Shown here: one piece after another, positions 32,535-42,908 of the stretch
Layout of the letters: every line of letters begins with the position of its first letter
Numbering within the stretch: the stretch's first letter is position 1
DNA from: Bombyx mori
Taxonomy: Eukaryota; Arthropoda; Insecta; Lepidoptera; Bombycidae
DNA length: 64,000 bases
Assembly: GCF_030269925.1 (NCBI RefSeq)
Contig: NC_085112.1
Coordinates: forward strand, 12,711,501-12,775,500
Reading direction: 5' to 3'
Translations under genes and position numbers: made by a program
Notes under the pieces: model-generated
What the model was told of the DNA's origin: nothing
What the model saw: the letters and a program-made list of their open reading frames with translations, nothing else
Databases searched by the model: none

Positions 32535-32890
32535 GCCAATTCTGACCATATCGACTATAGTACAAGTACCGCAATAGGTAGGCTTCCGAATCATAATTAA
32601 CACCTTCAGCACGAAACATACATTAGCCCATATTGGCCCGCTGCGGAACTTTCAGCCGGTACGTACCAAGAAAACTATGTCCCTCTCGCTGGTGCGAACC
32701 GATTGTTTCAGGTGTCTGTTAAGAGCTCGACACCGATAACTACATACTATAAATTGTATACAATATGTTTTCGAAAAGCTACTCTATTATAATCTAACCT
32801 ATTGCTGGTGGGTCGAGAAAGACCTGCCACACATAGTTGGAAATTTTTTTGGGGCGCATTTTGACCCGCCGTTACACCAGATGAAGTTAT
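32535..32890. other. No recognised gene
   Basis: Moderate GC; a possible unclassified repeat around 32,620-32,740. No coding frame. Confidence 0.4.
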
Positions 32891-32907
32891 ATGATTTTAC
32901 TTGCCTT

Positions 32908-33569
32908 TTTTTTCGGGCCGGGTGCCGAGCCTTCTACAAGGTACGTGGTACGAGTAGGTACGTGGGACTTGACGATCTATAGATGTTGGGAGGAGACCGC
33001 GGGTCAAGGAGTTTTAGGGCCCTACCGCACTAAACGACTCCCCTGCACTCTTACACCCGACGTCCGATCTCCGTCCGGGGTCAGAATTTGGTCAGAATAG
33101 GGGGATTCCCGCGGTCAACACTATACTATACTATAACCAGACTCGCGACGCCACCCCGAGGATGCCCCACCGACGGGTCGTCGAGGCGATAGTCGACGAC
33201 CAACAACGCCAGTCTCTGCGGTACGAAGGCCCTACCAGGTCGCCCGGGCGATCCGCTGGTGTTCCGGAATACCCCGCTGGGCCAGAATCAGCCTTTCAGG
33301 TCGGAGCGCGATACACCGCCGACCGGGCTACTCTTCCACAGTATGTTCGGCGACGACAGCGACGACGACAATGCGTCCTCCTGGTGCCCGCGCGCTAGAG
33401 TGACGGTAGCGTGCGGTGCAGCCTCAACCCTCTCAGATCACCCCGTGATAATTAGCGGGAGGAGACTGCCTCCTCACAGGGGCCAGAGCTGGACAAAAGC
33501 TCTCCTCCGACCCCCAGCTTGGCGGCGGCGGCACGGCGCCTAGAGAGAAAAAGAGCTCTCCCTCTCCCG
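32908..33569 (-). mobile_element. 662-bp GC-rich retroposed element with 16-bp target duplication
   Basis: TGATTTTACTTGCCTT occurs at 32,892-32,907 and again at 33,570-33,585. The T-run after the left copy is a poly(A) tail complement, so the element reads on the - strand. GGAATACCCCGCTGGGCCAG near 33,263 parallels GGAATACCCTGCTGGACCAG in the R1-clade 3' region at 31,051, pointing to an R1-related tail. No uninterrupted protein recognised. Confidence 0.75.
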
Positions 33570-33589
33570 TGATTTTACTTGCCTTAGCC

Positions 33590-34500
33590 AAAGTGTAAAG
33601 ATCTGTGTCAAATTATCCAAAACCTTACCAATAACAAACAATTAAATCTACATGATTGTTATTGAGTTACATAATTATTAGAAATCTTTCTTCGATGATA
33701 TCTGAAAAGACACGAATACTTGTGACGTAAATAATATTGTTAAATCCAAAACAACATTTCGAACGTTCTCTAGTTTTTAACTTATTTTTAATAAAAGTCA
33801 ATAAAAGCCAAACAACCCGACCGCAAACTAATGACGTAACAGTCGATCTGTTTAAAGCGAAAACCTTTTAATTAATTTACAGATTTACAGTACAGGTTCA
33901 CTAACAAACTTCACTTTGATTTTAGGTGTTTATCTATATAATTCAGTGGCCGGAATACTTGCTTAGTACCTTTCTGACCAAGGTTTACTCCGCTAATTTG
34001 ATATGGCCCTTCGAGATCGCTACACATAGCTAAGTTTTCAAAGGTTATCCTTTTTATTGAAGGTTCTCGTATACTATTACGTATCTAGTTTTATTTACCT
34101 TTGTCAATTACGAATATTGACAGCTGTTAAATCTCGACGCGGACAGCATTCATGAGCTGCATTCATGAACATTTTGTTTATATCATGGGGGATAAAATTA
34201 AGGAGCTGCATCTCAGTATATTATAAAGTGTCCTCTGAAAAGGAGCCAACTGAGGTGGCGCCATAGTAGCAAGTGGAAGGATTTTAAAAATAGCGCCATA
34301 AACAGTTAACTACCACACTTCACTTCAATCGAGCACACTTCACTCTGCTTAATGCTGCTATATTCATTATATAATTTCCACTTCCTACACTAGCGCTATT
34401 TCGATGGCTCTTCCAACAAGAACTTGCTGTTTACAGGTACGCACTTTTTCAATTTGTCCCCTATACAAGATGGTGCTCCTCTCTCTACCCTCAATAGTTT
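33590..34500. other. No recognised gene
   Basis: AT-rich non-coding sequence. A moderately GC patch around 34,240-34,480 shows nothing identifiable. Confidence 0.45.
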
Positions 34501-34504
34501 AAAT

Positions 34505-34691
34505 ACCGAATCCTGATCACGCAGGAGCTAGTCACCGTCGATGCCCTAGACACGTCCTTATGGATCCATCAGACCCAATAACCCTTGCATTAGACACCTT
34601 TAGCTCTAACACTAGGAGTAGGGACCCCGGTAACCGTACTCGTCGAACTCGGCAAATAGTTTTACTTGCAACCTAACCTAAGCATCAGCCC
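34505..34691 (+). mobile_element. Jockey-type LINE 3' end, first part, interrupted
   Basis: GATCACGCAGGAGCTAGTCA CCGTC ... TTTAGCTCTAACACTAGGAG ... TAAGCATCAGCCC. Resumes at 35,140 with the duplicated CATCAGCCC. Confidence 0.8.
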
Positions 34692-35139
34692 CTCCTCACT
34701 ACGCAGAAACCCGCCGCCGCCGAGCAGGGGGTCGGGACCGGGGTCCCGTCCGTAACCTGGCCCCCTAAGGGCTTCGGGCTCCACCCGCTTTGTGCGGGGA
34801 GGAACCTAGGCGTGGGGCGGCGTGGTAGGTCGCGTTCCCCCGACCGCTCCGGGGGAAGGTGTAGCGCGGCGCTATCAATCGGGCTCTTGGCCCGTCGACC
34901 GAGGGAACCGACAGTCATGTTGCTGGCGGCCGCCGGTCCGGCGTCTGGGGGACGGCGGGATGGATGTAATGTGCTCTGCGTAAACCCTGTCTCAATAGCT
35001 CCGACTGGGTTCCCACCCGGTCCGGGGTAGGGCGCCGGCTGTGAGCGGCAGGAGTTTTTAGTGAGGTTCGACTCCCACATACCCCACCTGCCGTGCGGAT
35101 GGGGATCCAGCGATTTTCTCCTGTGAAAAAAAAAAAAAA
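34692..35139 (+). mobile_element. R1-clade-type LINE 3' UTR inserted in Jockey 3' UTR
   Basis: 448 bp, GC-rich, ending GATTTTCTCCTGTG plus about 14 A. CATCAGCCC at 34,683-34,691 and 35,140-35,148 is the target duplication. Its right half matches 26,551-26,782 reversed. Confidence 0.85.
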
Positions 35140-35345
35140 CATCAGCCCGCTGAGTTTCTCGCCGGGTCTTCTCAGCGGGTCGCTATTCCGATCCGGTAGT
35201 AGATTCATTCGCGAAACAGCTACTCTTGAGTCGTTAGGTCTCCTTTGGAGGCGCTTGGGTAGCTGTTAGTAAAACCCACCCCTCCTGACTGAGCCTTTGC
35301 TCGCCCACCTGCTCTGGTAAAACTGGAAAGGCCTCTAGGCCACCA
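35140..35345 (+). mobile_element. Jockey-type LINE 3' end, second part
   Basis: CATCAGCCCGCTGAGTTTCT CGCCGGGTC ... CTGACTGAGCCTTTGCTCGC ... AGGCCACCAGTAAAT. Confidence 0.8.
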
Positions 35346-35564
35346 GTAAATTTTCAAACATAAATATAAAAAAAAGTTTATATACCTAGTCTTCACTGTG
35401 ATATTCACCGTACTGGGTAAAAGTATAACTTGCCCAAGCCCAATATTTCGAATGAAACATAATGAGAATAGTATGTTCTTCAATATTCGCGAGTCTTAGA
35501 CACAATTAAAACTAGTTTTACAGCTAAGGTAAACTCAGGCTTAAAATTATTTTTTATTATATCT

Positions 35565-35657
35565 CAAGATGATGTCTTGTAGGCATCAGCCTATGGGCTC
35601 CGGTAACCATTTGATATCAGATGATCCACGAGCTCGTCCACTCATTTAAGCAATAAA
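35565..35657 (+). mobile_element. Bm1 3' scrap
   Basis: ATCAGCCTATGGGCTCCGGT AACC ... CCACGAGCTCGTCCACTCAT TTAAGCAATAAATAAA. Confidence 0.6.
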
Positions 35658-35779
35658 TAAAAAAGTAGGTTAAATAAAGCAGAGAAGAGAAATAAATGTC
35701 TTATTAGCTAGATGATTGCTGCGAATAGTAAACCAGTACGGATAAGTACCGCATTTTATCTGATTTCTGAAACAAATAA

Positions 35780-35995
35780 TCATACTTTTTTTTTTTACTT
35801 TAGTGACTATGGTTAAACATGAATATGTAATTTACAATTATCATTGTCATAAATGAATGGTTGCCAGGGCTTTTTTATTATTATTTTATTGACCTTGCAG
35901 GCAGACGAGCATACGGCCCAACTGATGGTAAGTGGTTACTGTCGCTCATAGACGCCAGCAATGCCAGGGGCAGAGCCAAGCCGCTTCGTACCACT
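35780..35995 (-). mobile_element. Composite: segment shared with 48,184 plus LINE 3' UTR, reverse
   Basis: 35,780-35,868 matches the reverse complement of 48,184-48,325. 35,868-35,995 (TTGACCTTGCAGGCAGACGA ... CAGAGCCAAGCCGCTTCGTA CC) is the Jockey/CR1-group 3' UTR. Confidence 0.6.
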
Positions 35996-36219
35996 TCCGT
36001 TTCAATTTCATGTTCTAAAGTGGAAGGATGGCCTATATTCACAATGACAGTGTGATGTTTATGAGCTCTAGAAACTTCTTAATGCCAGATGGGCCATGTG
36101 CTTTTCCACACACCACTAATATCTTTCAAGTTGCCTTCGGGCGGCTATCAGCAGCTTTGATCGCAGAGCTGTCACTTCTGTGTAGTTTGTGGATGTCACT
36201 CACTGTTGTCAGGGAATAT

Positions 36220-36335
36220 AAGTCGTCGTGGCCTAAAGGATAAGACGTCCGGTGCATTCGTATCGAGCGATGCACCGGTGTTCGAATCTCGCTGGCGGGT
36301 ACCAATTTTTCTAATGAAATACGTACTCAACAAAT
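36220..36335 (+). mobile_element. Bm1 head, interrupted by DNA transposon
   Basis: AAGTCGTCGTGGCCTAAAGG ATAAGACG, GGTGTTCGAATCTCG, to GTACTCAACAAAT. The element continues at 39,534. Confidence 0.88.
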
Positions 36336-39300
36336 CGACACCTCCTACGTATATTATCGTAACCAACAAATTTACAAAAATGACATTTTTAGATTTTCAA
36401 ATACTTTATAACATCGTTTATCGTTTCATCTAATAAATTTTTTTTTATTTGCAATAGAACCAAAGATATTGAGAGTGCATATTGTCGTATATTCATATTT
36501 AGCGTAGTAATATATCGTATAGTGCAGTTAGTGTGCTGTACGCGGGACACGAGGGATCGTTTAGCCGCGCGAAGGAATGGTAAGTAGTAGTAACGATTGA
36601 ATACGCTGGAGAGGAGCACCAGCGCAGCTAATATCACATTTTTAAAAAATGTACTGATTTATATTATTTAATGGACAGTAAGTATAAGATTAACTATAAA
36701 CTATGTCATCTAGGTCAAAACGAATGATTGATGCAGTAATTAAGCCGGTAAAACAATGTGATAATTTGATTGGCAAAAACCGGTAAACGCTATTAATTCA
36801 ACTTATAGTGATGATGTGTGTACATCCAACCCTTTTGTGGAGAATGCTACGAGAGTACAAGGTAATTTATATGTTTTACAATATGAATAATGATTTTATG
36901 ATTTATTTAAAATATAATAATATGAAATAGTATAATACCCACAGTAAAATATCGTAAGTATATATATACTATACTATACGTTGAATTTAGATCCTTCTCC
37001 AATATCGTAAGTAAATACTTACGTTACTTTACTATTGAAAAAAATATAAACGAGTCCCGTATCTGTTCTTACGATATTTTACGTTGGAATTTCCTCTACT
37101 TTTTTTATCCTATGTCACACTTAAGATATTGTACTTCGATATGAAGCATAACTTACTACAGTATTCTTTTCAAAAAATCTCAATAAAAAGATATTTTTGT
37201 TTTTCTTTTACACAGTTACCGCCCCTTTTTGACGCAGATATTGATGAGATAAACCAATAGATGGATTTGTCCTATTTTGGGTCCTATGTGTCATATGAAC
37301 TGTAGACTAAAATGGTCAACGAAAATGAGTGATGATGAAAGAATATTGATTTTCAATAGGCTTTAAGATTTAGAAAACCGTGAAAAGCAGTAAGCGTTTA
37401 TTGAAAACTTGGTTGACAAACAAAAAATCTAAGGATTTTCACTGATATGGAGTCTAGGCGTAGGTTTACTTTGATATATAGATTCCCAAGGGCTGTTTTA
37501 GACGACCAGAAAAACTATTTAACTGTGTACAAGAAGATGTTTCTAAACACATTTCCATTAAGTAAACAATTTGTCTATAAGTCTTTAGAAAATAAAGGTA
37601 AGTAAGGTAAGTGGCTTGATAGAAGCGGATCTGCGAGGGCGTCATACTAATCATCGCAAAGTAATAACTAGGGATGTTATCAGAACTATATGCGATCACA
37701 TAAAATCTCTTCAGCCTGTAGAGTCTCATTACTCTCGCCAAGGAAGTAGTAAAATTTACCTAGACGGAGATCTAAAGTTCCATCGTTTGTTTGAGTTGTA
37801 TAATAAGTGATTTAATACACTAACATACTCTCCAAAAGCTAGTTCTGAACGGCAATATCGCGACATCGTTAAAAACGACTTTAAGATTAATTTTTATATG
37901 CCAAAGAAATACCGATGTGACAAGTGTCATATCTATAAGAATATATCTAGTCTGACACTATATGAAGCACATTATATAAAGCACATATGAAAAATAAAGA
38001 GATAGCTCGCCAAAAAAGTCGACCGATAAAGAACTGGCCAAAGTATCAGATGGTAAACTATTAGTCGCCACTTTCGACTTTCAAAAGTTCTTACTGCTCC
38101 AAATGGTACTATAAGTATCCTTTATTATAAAAGAAAGCTTTAAATGTTTAATTTTACAGTTTTTAATGTGGCTGAACAGGAATGTACTTGTTTTATGTGG
38201 CATGAAGTCCAAGGGAATCGCGAGGCAAACGAAGTGGCTAGTTGTTTGTATGAGTACATCTCCAAACGTAAGGATCAAGGTACAAGCAAGCTTCGGTTGC
38301 CGCTTTTATTTTTAAAGTGACAATACATCATTGTTTTTTAGAAGTTGGTCATAACCAAAATTAAGGCGATAGCGTTCACACCTTTATAGAAAAATGTGCC
38401 AAGAATATATTTGCTTATACACCATTTGAGTGTTTTTGTTTAGTACACTGGGCTAAGCAAAAAGGAAAGCCTTATATTGTAGAAGAATTACAATACACCG
38501 ATTTTTTTTATTACAAAACGTTATTAAAGGGCAATGGGGTTAAAAGTAATAATGGAGAAAAAGTTCAATGGAATAAAATAAGAGAGGTGTTTAAAACCTG
38601 AAGATCCTTATAAATTATTATATAAATATGATTTACCTGCCGAAGACTACCATAATTTATGTATAAAAGCGTCTACCAGGAGACAATGTGTAATCGATAT
38701 TGATGTACTGTATGCCAATAGGCTGCCGATGATACCTCAGGTGAAAAAAGATGGTTTGATGAGCATGTGCAAATCTCAAATCATATCCAGCGCTCATTAT
38801 GATTTTGTCCAAAGCCTACCAGATACTGGTAACGACAGTTTTCCGGATTTAGATACAGACTAATTTTGTAATAATTAACGTATTTTTTTTTTAATATTAC
38901 ATAGTTTTTAATAATTTCTTTTTATTTTTTGTACTGAAAATTTGAATCTATGTGATTTGAGAGACTGCACAATACTGATTGAATTTTTTACGAATATTCA
39001 AGTAATGAATAAATATTTTTATTTTCTTAGAGGGAATGTTTATTTGGACTATTTTGATTACGAAATACATTATATTTCAGTATAATGGAAGATAATTATT
39101 TTATTTTAATTATTCCCCTTAATAACACTTATGCTATGAACGTCTTTGTTCCATTGTATATTATGGTAACTGTAACCCAAGACACATTATTATTTGATTA
39201 GTTCCAATGTAAGTTATCGTACGTGTAACATACCCTACTTAATCCTACATATATATCAACGTAAAGTATAGTAAGTACTACATACAACGAAATACCATTG

Positions 39301-39533
39301 ATATTAACCGTAGTAGAAAACCGTATGTGACTTTTAAGAAATTCTAGCAAAAAATTCAAAAAACCTTTTTAGTAGTAATATTCCGTTCCTAAAAATATAT
39401 CTGTATGCCAATTTTGATTCTTAAATGAGCTGATTTGACTTCACTATCATCAAAAATCTGCTTGCATAACTTTGAATTGCGATACTGTAAAGTTGATAAA
39501 ATAGAGTTACGATATTATACGTAGGAGGTGTCG
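36336..39533 (+). mobile_element. 3.2-kb DNA transposon, decayed, 4-bp target duplication
   Basis: TIRs: left CGACACCTCCTACGTATATT ATCGTAAC, right (reverse complement) CGACACCTCCTACGTATAAT ATCGTAAC, about 28 bp with two mismatches. AAAT at 36,332-36,335 and 39,534-39,537 is the target duplication inside Bm1. It contains a broken transposase-like gene (36,701-38,863). Four-base duplications occur in Sola, Chapaev and piggyBac types; the non-fixed AAAT excludes TTAA users. Sola-like is my tentative guess. Confidence 0.75.
36701..38863 (+). pseudogene. Transposase-like pseudogene within the 36.3-kb element
   Basis: Pieces in order: MSSRSKRMIDAVIKP (36,701), YLTVYKKMFLNTFPLSKQFV (about 37,520), GLIEADLRGRHTNHRKVITR then VESHYSRQGSSKIYLDGDLK (37,610-37,800), QYRDIVKNDFKINFYMPKKY with RCDKC (37,850-37,930), ATFDFQK, FNFTVFNVAEQECTCFMWHE then GNREANEVASCLYEYISKRK (38,140-38,275), and a C-terminal RQCVIDIDVLYANRLPMIPQ ... 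QSLPD ending at 38,863. GT splice-like sites occur, so the gene may have had introns, but many stops and frameshifts show it is dead. I recognise the order from a widespread uncharacterised insect protein family presumed to be DNA-transposon encoded. Confidence 0.6.
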
Positions 39534-39861
39534 AAATGTTCACGATTGACTTCCACGGTGAAGGAATAACATCGTGCAATAAAAATGAAACCCGCAAAAT
39601 TATAATTTGCGTAATTACTGGTGGTAGGACCTCTTGTGAGTCCGCGCGGGTGGGTACCACCGCCCCGCCTGTTTCTGCCGTGAAGCAGTGATGCGTTTCG
39701 GTTTGAAGGGTGGGGCAGCCGTTATGACTATACTGAGACCTTAGAACTATATCTCATGGTGTGTGGCACATTTACGTTGTAGATGTCTATGGGCTCCAGT
39801 AACCACTTAATACCAGGTGGGCTGTGAGCTCGTCCATACATCTAAGCAATAAAAATAAAAA
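39534..39861 (+). mobile_element. Bm1 body and tail, interrupted by DNA transposon
   Basis: AAATGTTCACGATTGACTTC ... CAGGTGGGCTGTGAGCTCGT ... CATCTAAGCAATAAAAATAA. Completes the copy started at 36,220. Confidence 0.88.
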
Positions 39862-39889
39862 AATAAAAATTTGGCGGAAATCCAAGGTT

Positions 39890-40022
39890 TTTTTTTTATT
39901 TTGTTATTACTTGGTGTTAACTGGTTACCGGAGCCCATAGACATCTACAACGTAAATGCCGCCACCTTGAGATATGAGTTCCAAGGTGAGTTAAGGCTGA
40001 ATGAGTTCTTAGTATAGTTACA
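39890..40022 (-). mobile_element. Bm1 tail-side fragment, reverse
   Basis: GTTATTACTTGGTGTTAACT GGTTACCGGAGCCCATAGAC ... AGTATAGTTACAAC. With 39,534-39,861 it makes a tail-to-tail inverted pair. Confidence 0.72.
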
Positions 40023-40319
40023 ACAAGTTGTTTGAATTATTTTGTTTGTTAATTCAGTGGTCTTCAGGTCTAAGTATATAATAATAGTGACATAAATAAC
40101 CTATTAACCTTCATTATCTGTAAGGTTATAAGACTGTATGCGCTGAACGTGAATTCTTGGAATCTGACAAAAAGTTAATTTCCCTTTCAATAAATTCTTG
40201 ATTGATTTTGTTTGAGAGATTATTTAATTTCTTCCCATTCAACACCTTCTACCTACCACCTTTCTACTGGAAAGAAGTACTACGATCTGCTTTGAAGGGT
40301 GAGTCAGCTGTTATATACA

Positions 40320-41069
40320 AAACTTAACATAAACGACTTCAACTTAGACTTCATAAACTCATCTGCAAAAGCTCACAAATCAAACAAAATAACTGGACAT
40401 GGGTTTTCGAGTTCTTTTAAAAAATCCACTCACTTATCATATTATTTTAATGAGACTTTATTTTATCCCATCTCATTTAATTTCATTTAATTTGATCCTA
40501 ATTAATTACAGTCGCAAATAAATCAACTTCACCTCATTAATATATTTTTTTCTATTCATTTTATTTTTCATAAAAGGAATGTGAAATTATAAGATTAGAG
40601 TTTGTGGTATGTGATACCTTCGCTTTTCTTATTGGAAAAATCGAATTATCTAGTCAAATGTCAAAGTCAGGACTTTTTGGCGGGAATGCTAGAAGCGGAG
40701 TTGTGTGATTTGTTATATTTTGTCTATTTAGTGCTTCTCCAGGTTAAAATATGTAGTAACGGTGGTTTATTAACTGACTAGTATCTGTAAAAGTACACAA
40801 ATGTGGGAAAATGAAACAAACCGCTGGACGTAGCTTCTGAGGATCTTCCAAAAGTCCACTGAAAAAGTTTCAATAATTATCCACCATTTTACTGACATGA
40901 TATAATATTTCACCCTATATCATCTCACCTCATTTCATTTAATTTCATCCCAGTCGATTATTGTCTCAAATCTTCATTTCATTTCATTTCACTCCACATT
41001 ATAAAATATTAGGCTGTATGGTAAGATATCTTAGCTTTTTTAGTAGGAAAACAGAATAGAACTACTTAC
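40320..41069. repeat. Diverged tandem duplication upstream of zwilch
   Basis: About 40,370-40,690 and 40,800-41,065 share the order CACAAAT ... TTTCATTTAATTT(G/C)ATCC ... CAAAT ... T(T/A)(C/G)GCTTTT ... GGAAAA. The second copy is cut by the TIR element at 41,073 and appears to continue at 42,660 with GTCAAAGTCA. Seen by eye at low identity. Confidence 0.35.
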
Positions 41070-41072
41070 TAC

Positions 41073-42659
41073 CGTACAATGGGGTAAATAGGGACAAAAT
41101 CGACCTTCAGATTGAATTTTAAAATAGTTCCAATTAAATAGTCACTGCTCAACCAAAGAAATAAGTTGAGTCTTGAACGTACCTAGGTGATAAAAACCGT
41201 TACATTATTTTAATTATTCATTTTAAAGAAATAATCGGTAAAATAATGGCCGTCCCAATTTACCCAGCGTCCGGGGTAAATTGACACGGTTAAGGGTTAA
41301 ATTGGGATATTTGTAAGGGTTGTCAACTCGCAGTACTGCGATATATAGGTAGGTGTCATATAATTATTTATATGGACCGAAATCCATAATTTTACACAAT
41401 CCATAATTTAAGCACAATACACAACATAGTGTAAATTAAGCTGGTTTCTATTCCGAAGCGATGTGACGTGAATGATAATCAACAATACAATGATCAAAAA
41501 AAGTATGTGCATGTTATATTTTAGAAAATTATTATTAAATTTTCTTAAAAATCACAACTCTGAAACAAAATCATAAAATAGAATAAAAAATAGAAAACAA
41601 AAGGACTGGAAATGCATTAATACAATTTTATTTAATCAACATTTTCAAAATGATCTTTGAGCAAGAGTAAGATATCAGGTGAATAAGATAAAAAACAGCT
41701 TTATCTGATTACTGCCAATAATAACAAAAATAAAAGAAATTATTTCTAAGCTAAATAACTAAACTCAATTAATTCACTCACTCATAATTGGATATCTCGG
41801 ATTTTTAATTAATGTTACATTTAAAATCTGAGGCCTGTTTTTATTTGTGTGTGTTCGTTGTGAATGTTAACAAAATCATGATTCGACGCGTGAATAGATT
41901 CTGAAATAACAAAAGTTTTGATTCGTTTGAGTTCTTTTAACTTTTATTTTTTTTTATTGCTATAAAGAACATACGACCGGGCAGATATTACAAGGTAAAT
42001 GTCGCGAAAAAAAGTAATTATATATATACTTTTCTTTTACCTATAATACTAACATAAACTAACTGATAAACACATTAACCTTCTTTACATCACGCAATTA
42101 AGTGATAGTATAGGCTAAAAAATCTATTATAAGATATCAGTGACAACCCTAACAAGCCTTCCCTATTTTGTCTTTTGGCGTTCCAATTTTGTGTTTTCTC
42201 GTCCCTAATTGTTTCAGTCTCGTTCCAAATTACCCTACATACGTCCCAATTTTCCCCAAAAAGAAAGGAAAAAATATACATTTTTTATTTTGTCGAAATA
42301 TTGTATTTAAAATAAGAATATTGCAACTTACCGTTTGTTGTGGTATTTCCAGGTGTATTAAAAACTTATATAAAGTGTGATCTTATAGAAAAAACAACGA
42401 TAATATTACTTTTTTTAAAAGTTCTTTAAGCTGTTTCAAAACGCACTTTTCAACCACTATTTTCAATTTAATTTGACGAATTTTTGGGACCAACTTAACT
42501 CATATTTAGTACTTCCATAGTTAACTTGGTTTTTCTTCTATACATTGATAAATATTAACATAAACAAAATTAGGTAGATTCCGTGCTACAGGTACTTTGA
42601 GAATCTTCCGCAGGTTTGTCCCAATTTACCCCAGGATCCCAATTTACCCCATGTCATGG
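41073..42659. mobile_element. 1.6-kb TIR DNA element adjoining the zwilch start
   Basis: The ends are inverted copies of each other: left 41,073 CGTACAATGGGGTAAATAGG, right (reverse complement) CCATGACATGGGGTAAATTG. TAC flanks both ends (41,070-41,072 and 42,660-42,662), a 3-bp or TA-type duplication. Motifs related to GTCCCAATTTACCC recur inside both ends: on the left around 41,250-41,320, on the right at 42,179-42,256 and 42,617-42,650. Such clustered subterminal motifs are typical of transposase-binding regions. No transposase frame is visible, so it is non-autonomous; superfamily not assigned. Confidence 0.65.
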
Positions 42660-42776
42660 TACTGTCAAAGTCAATGCTCAAGATCAAAATATCCGAATTT
42701 TGAATTTGAAATTTAGAGATTCAACGACTAAATTCATCATAGTTTGTATATTAACTTTAGAATCTAATTTCTAGTA
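42660..42776 (+). promoter_or_regulatory. zwilch proximal 5' region
   Basis: About 115 bp between the right end of a TIR element and the zwilch ATG. No TATA box is evident. An in-frame TAA lies at 42,765. If the gene has no upstream non-coding exon, the core promoter must lie here or within the transposon. Its first bases (GTCAAAGTCA) also occur at 40,664, in a diverged upstream duplicate. Confidence 0.4.
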
Positions 42777-42908
42777 ATGGATTTATTACTTAAACCTGTG
42801 ATAGATAATTATTCTAATACATATTTTAGTACAGAAAAACAAAAAAGCCCAAGTTACGTTGGAATGTACACGAAAGATAATAAGGAAATAGTGATGGTGT
42901 ATGAAAAA
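42777..42908 (+). CDS. Zwilch: zwilch exon 1 (aa 1-44)
   Basis: Starts MDLLLKPVIDNYSNTYFSTE. The donor GTAAGA follows an AAA codon, so the next intron is phase 0. An in-frame TAA twelve bases upstream of the ATG excludes a longer N-terminus in this exon. Confidence 0.85.

Noticed and set aside
34685..35208. - strand frames of 131 and 97 codons
   Set aside because: They fall in the GC-rich R1-type 3' UTR and cross its insertion boundary; chance frames.
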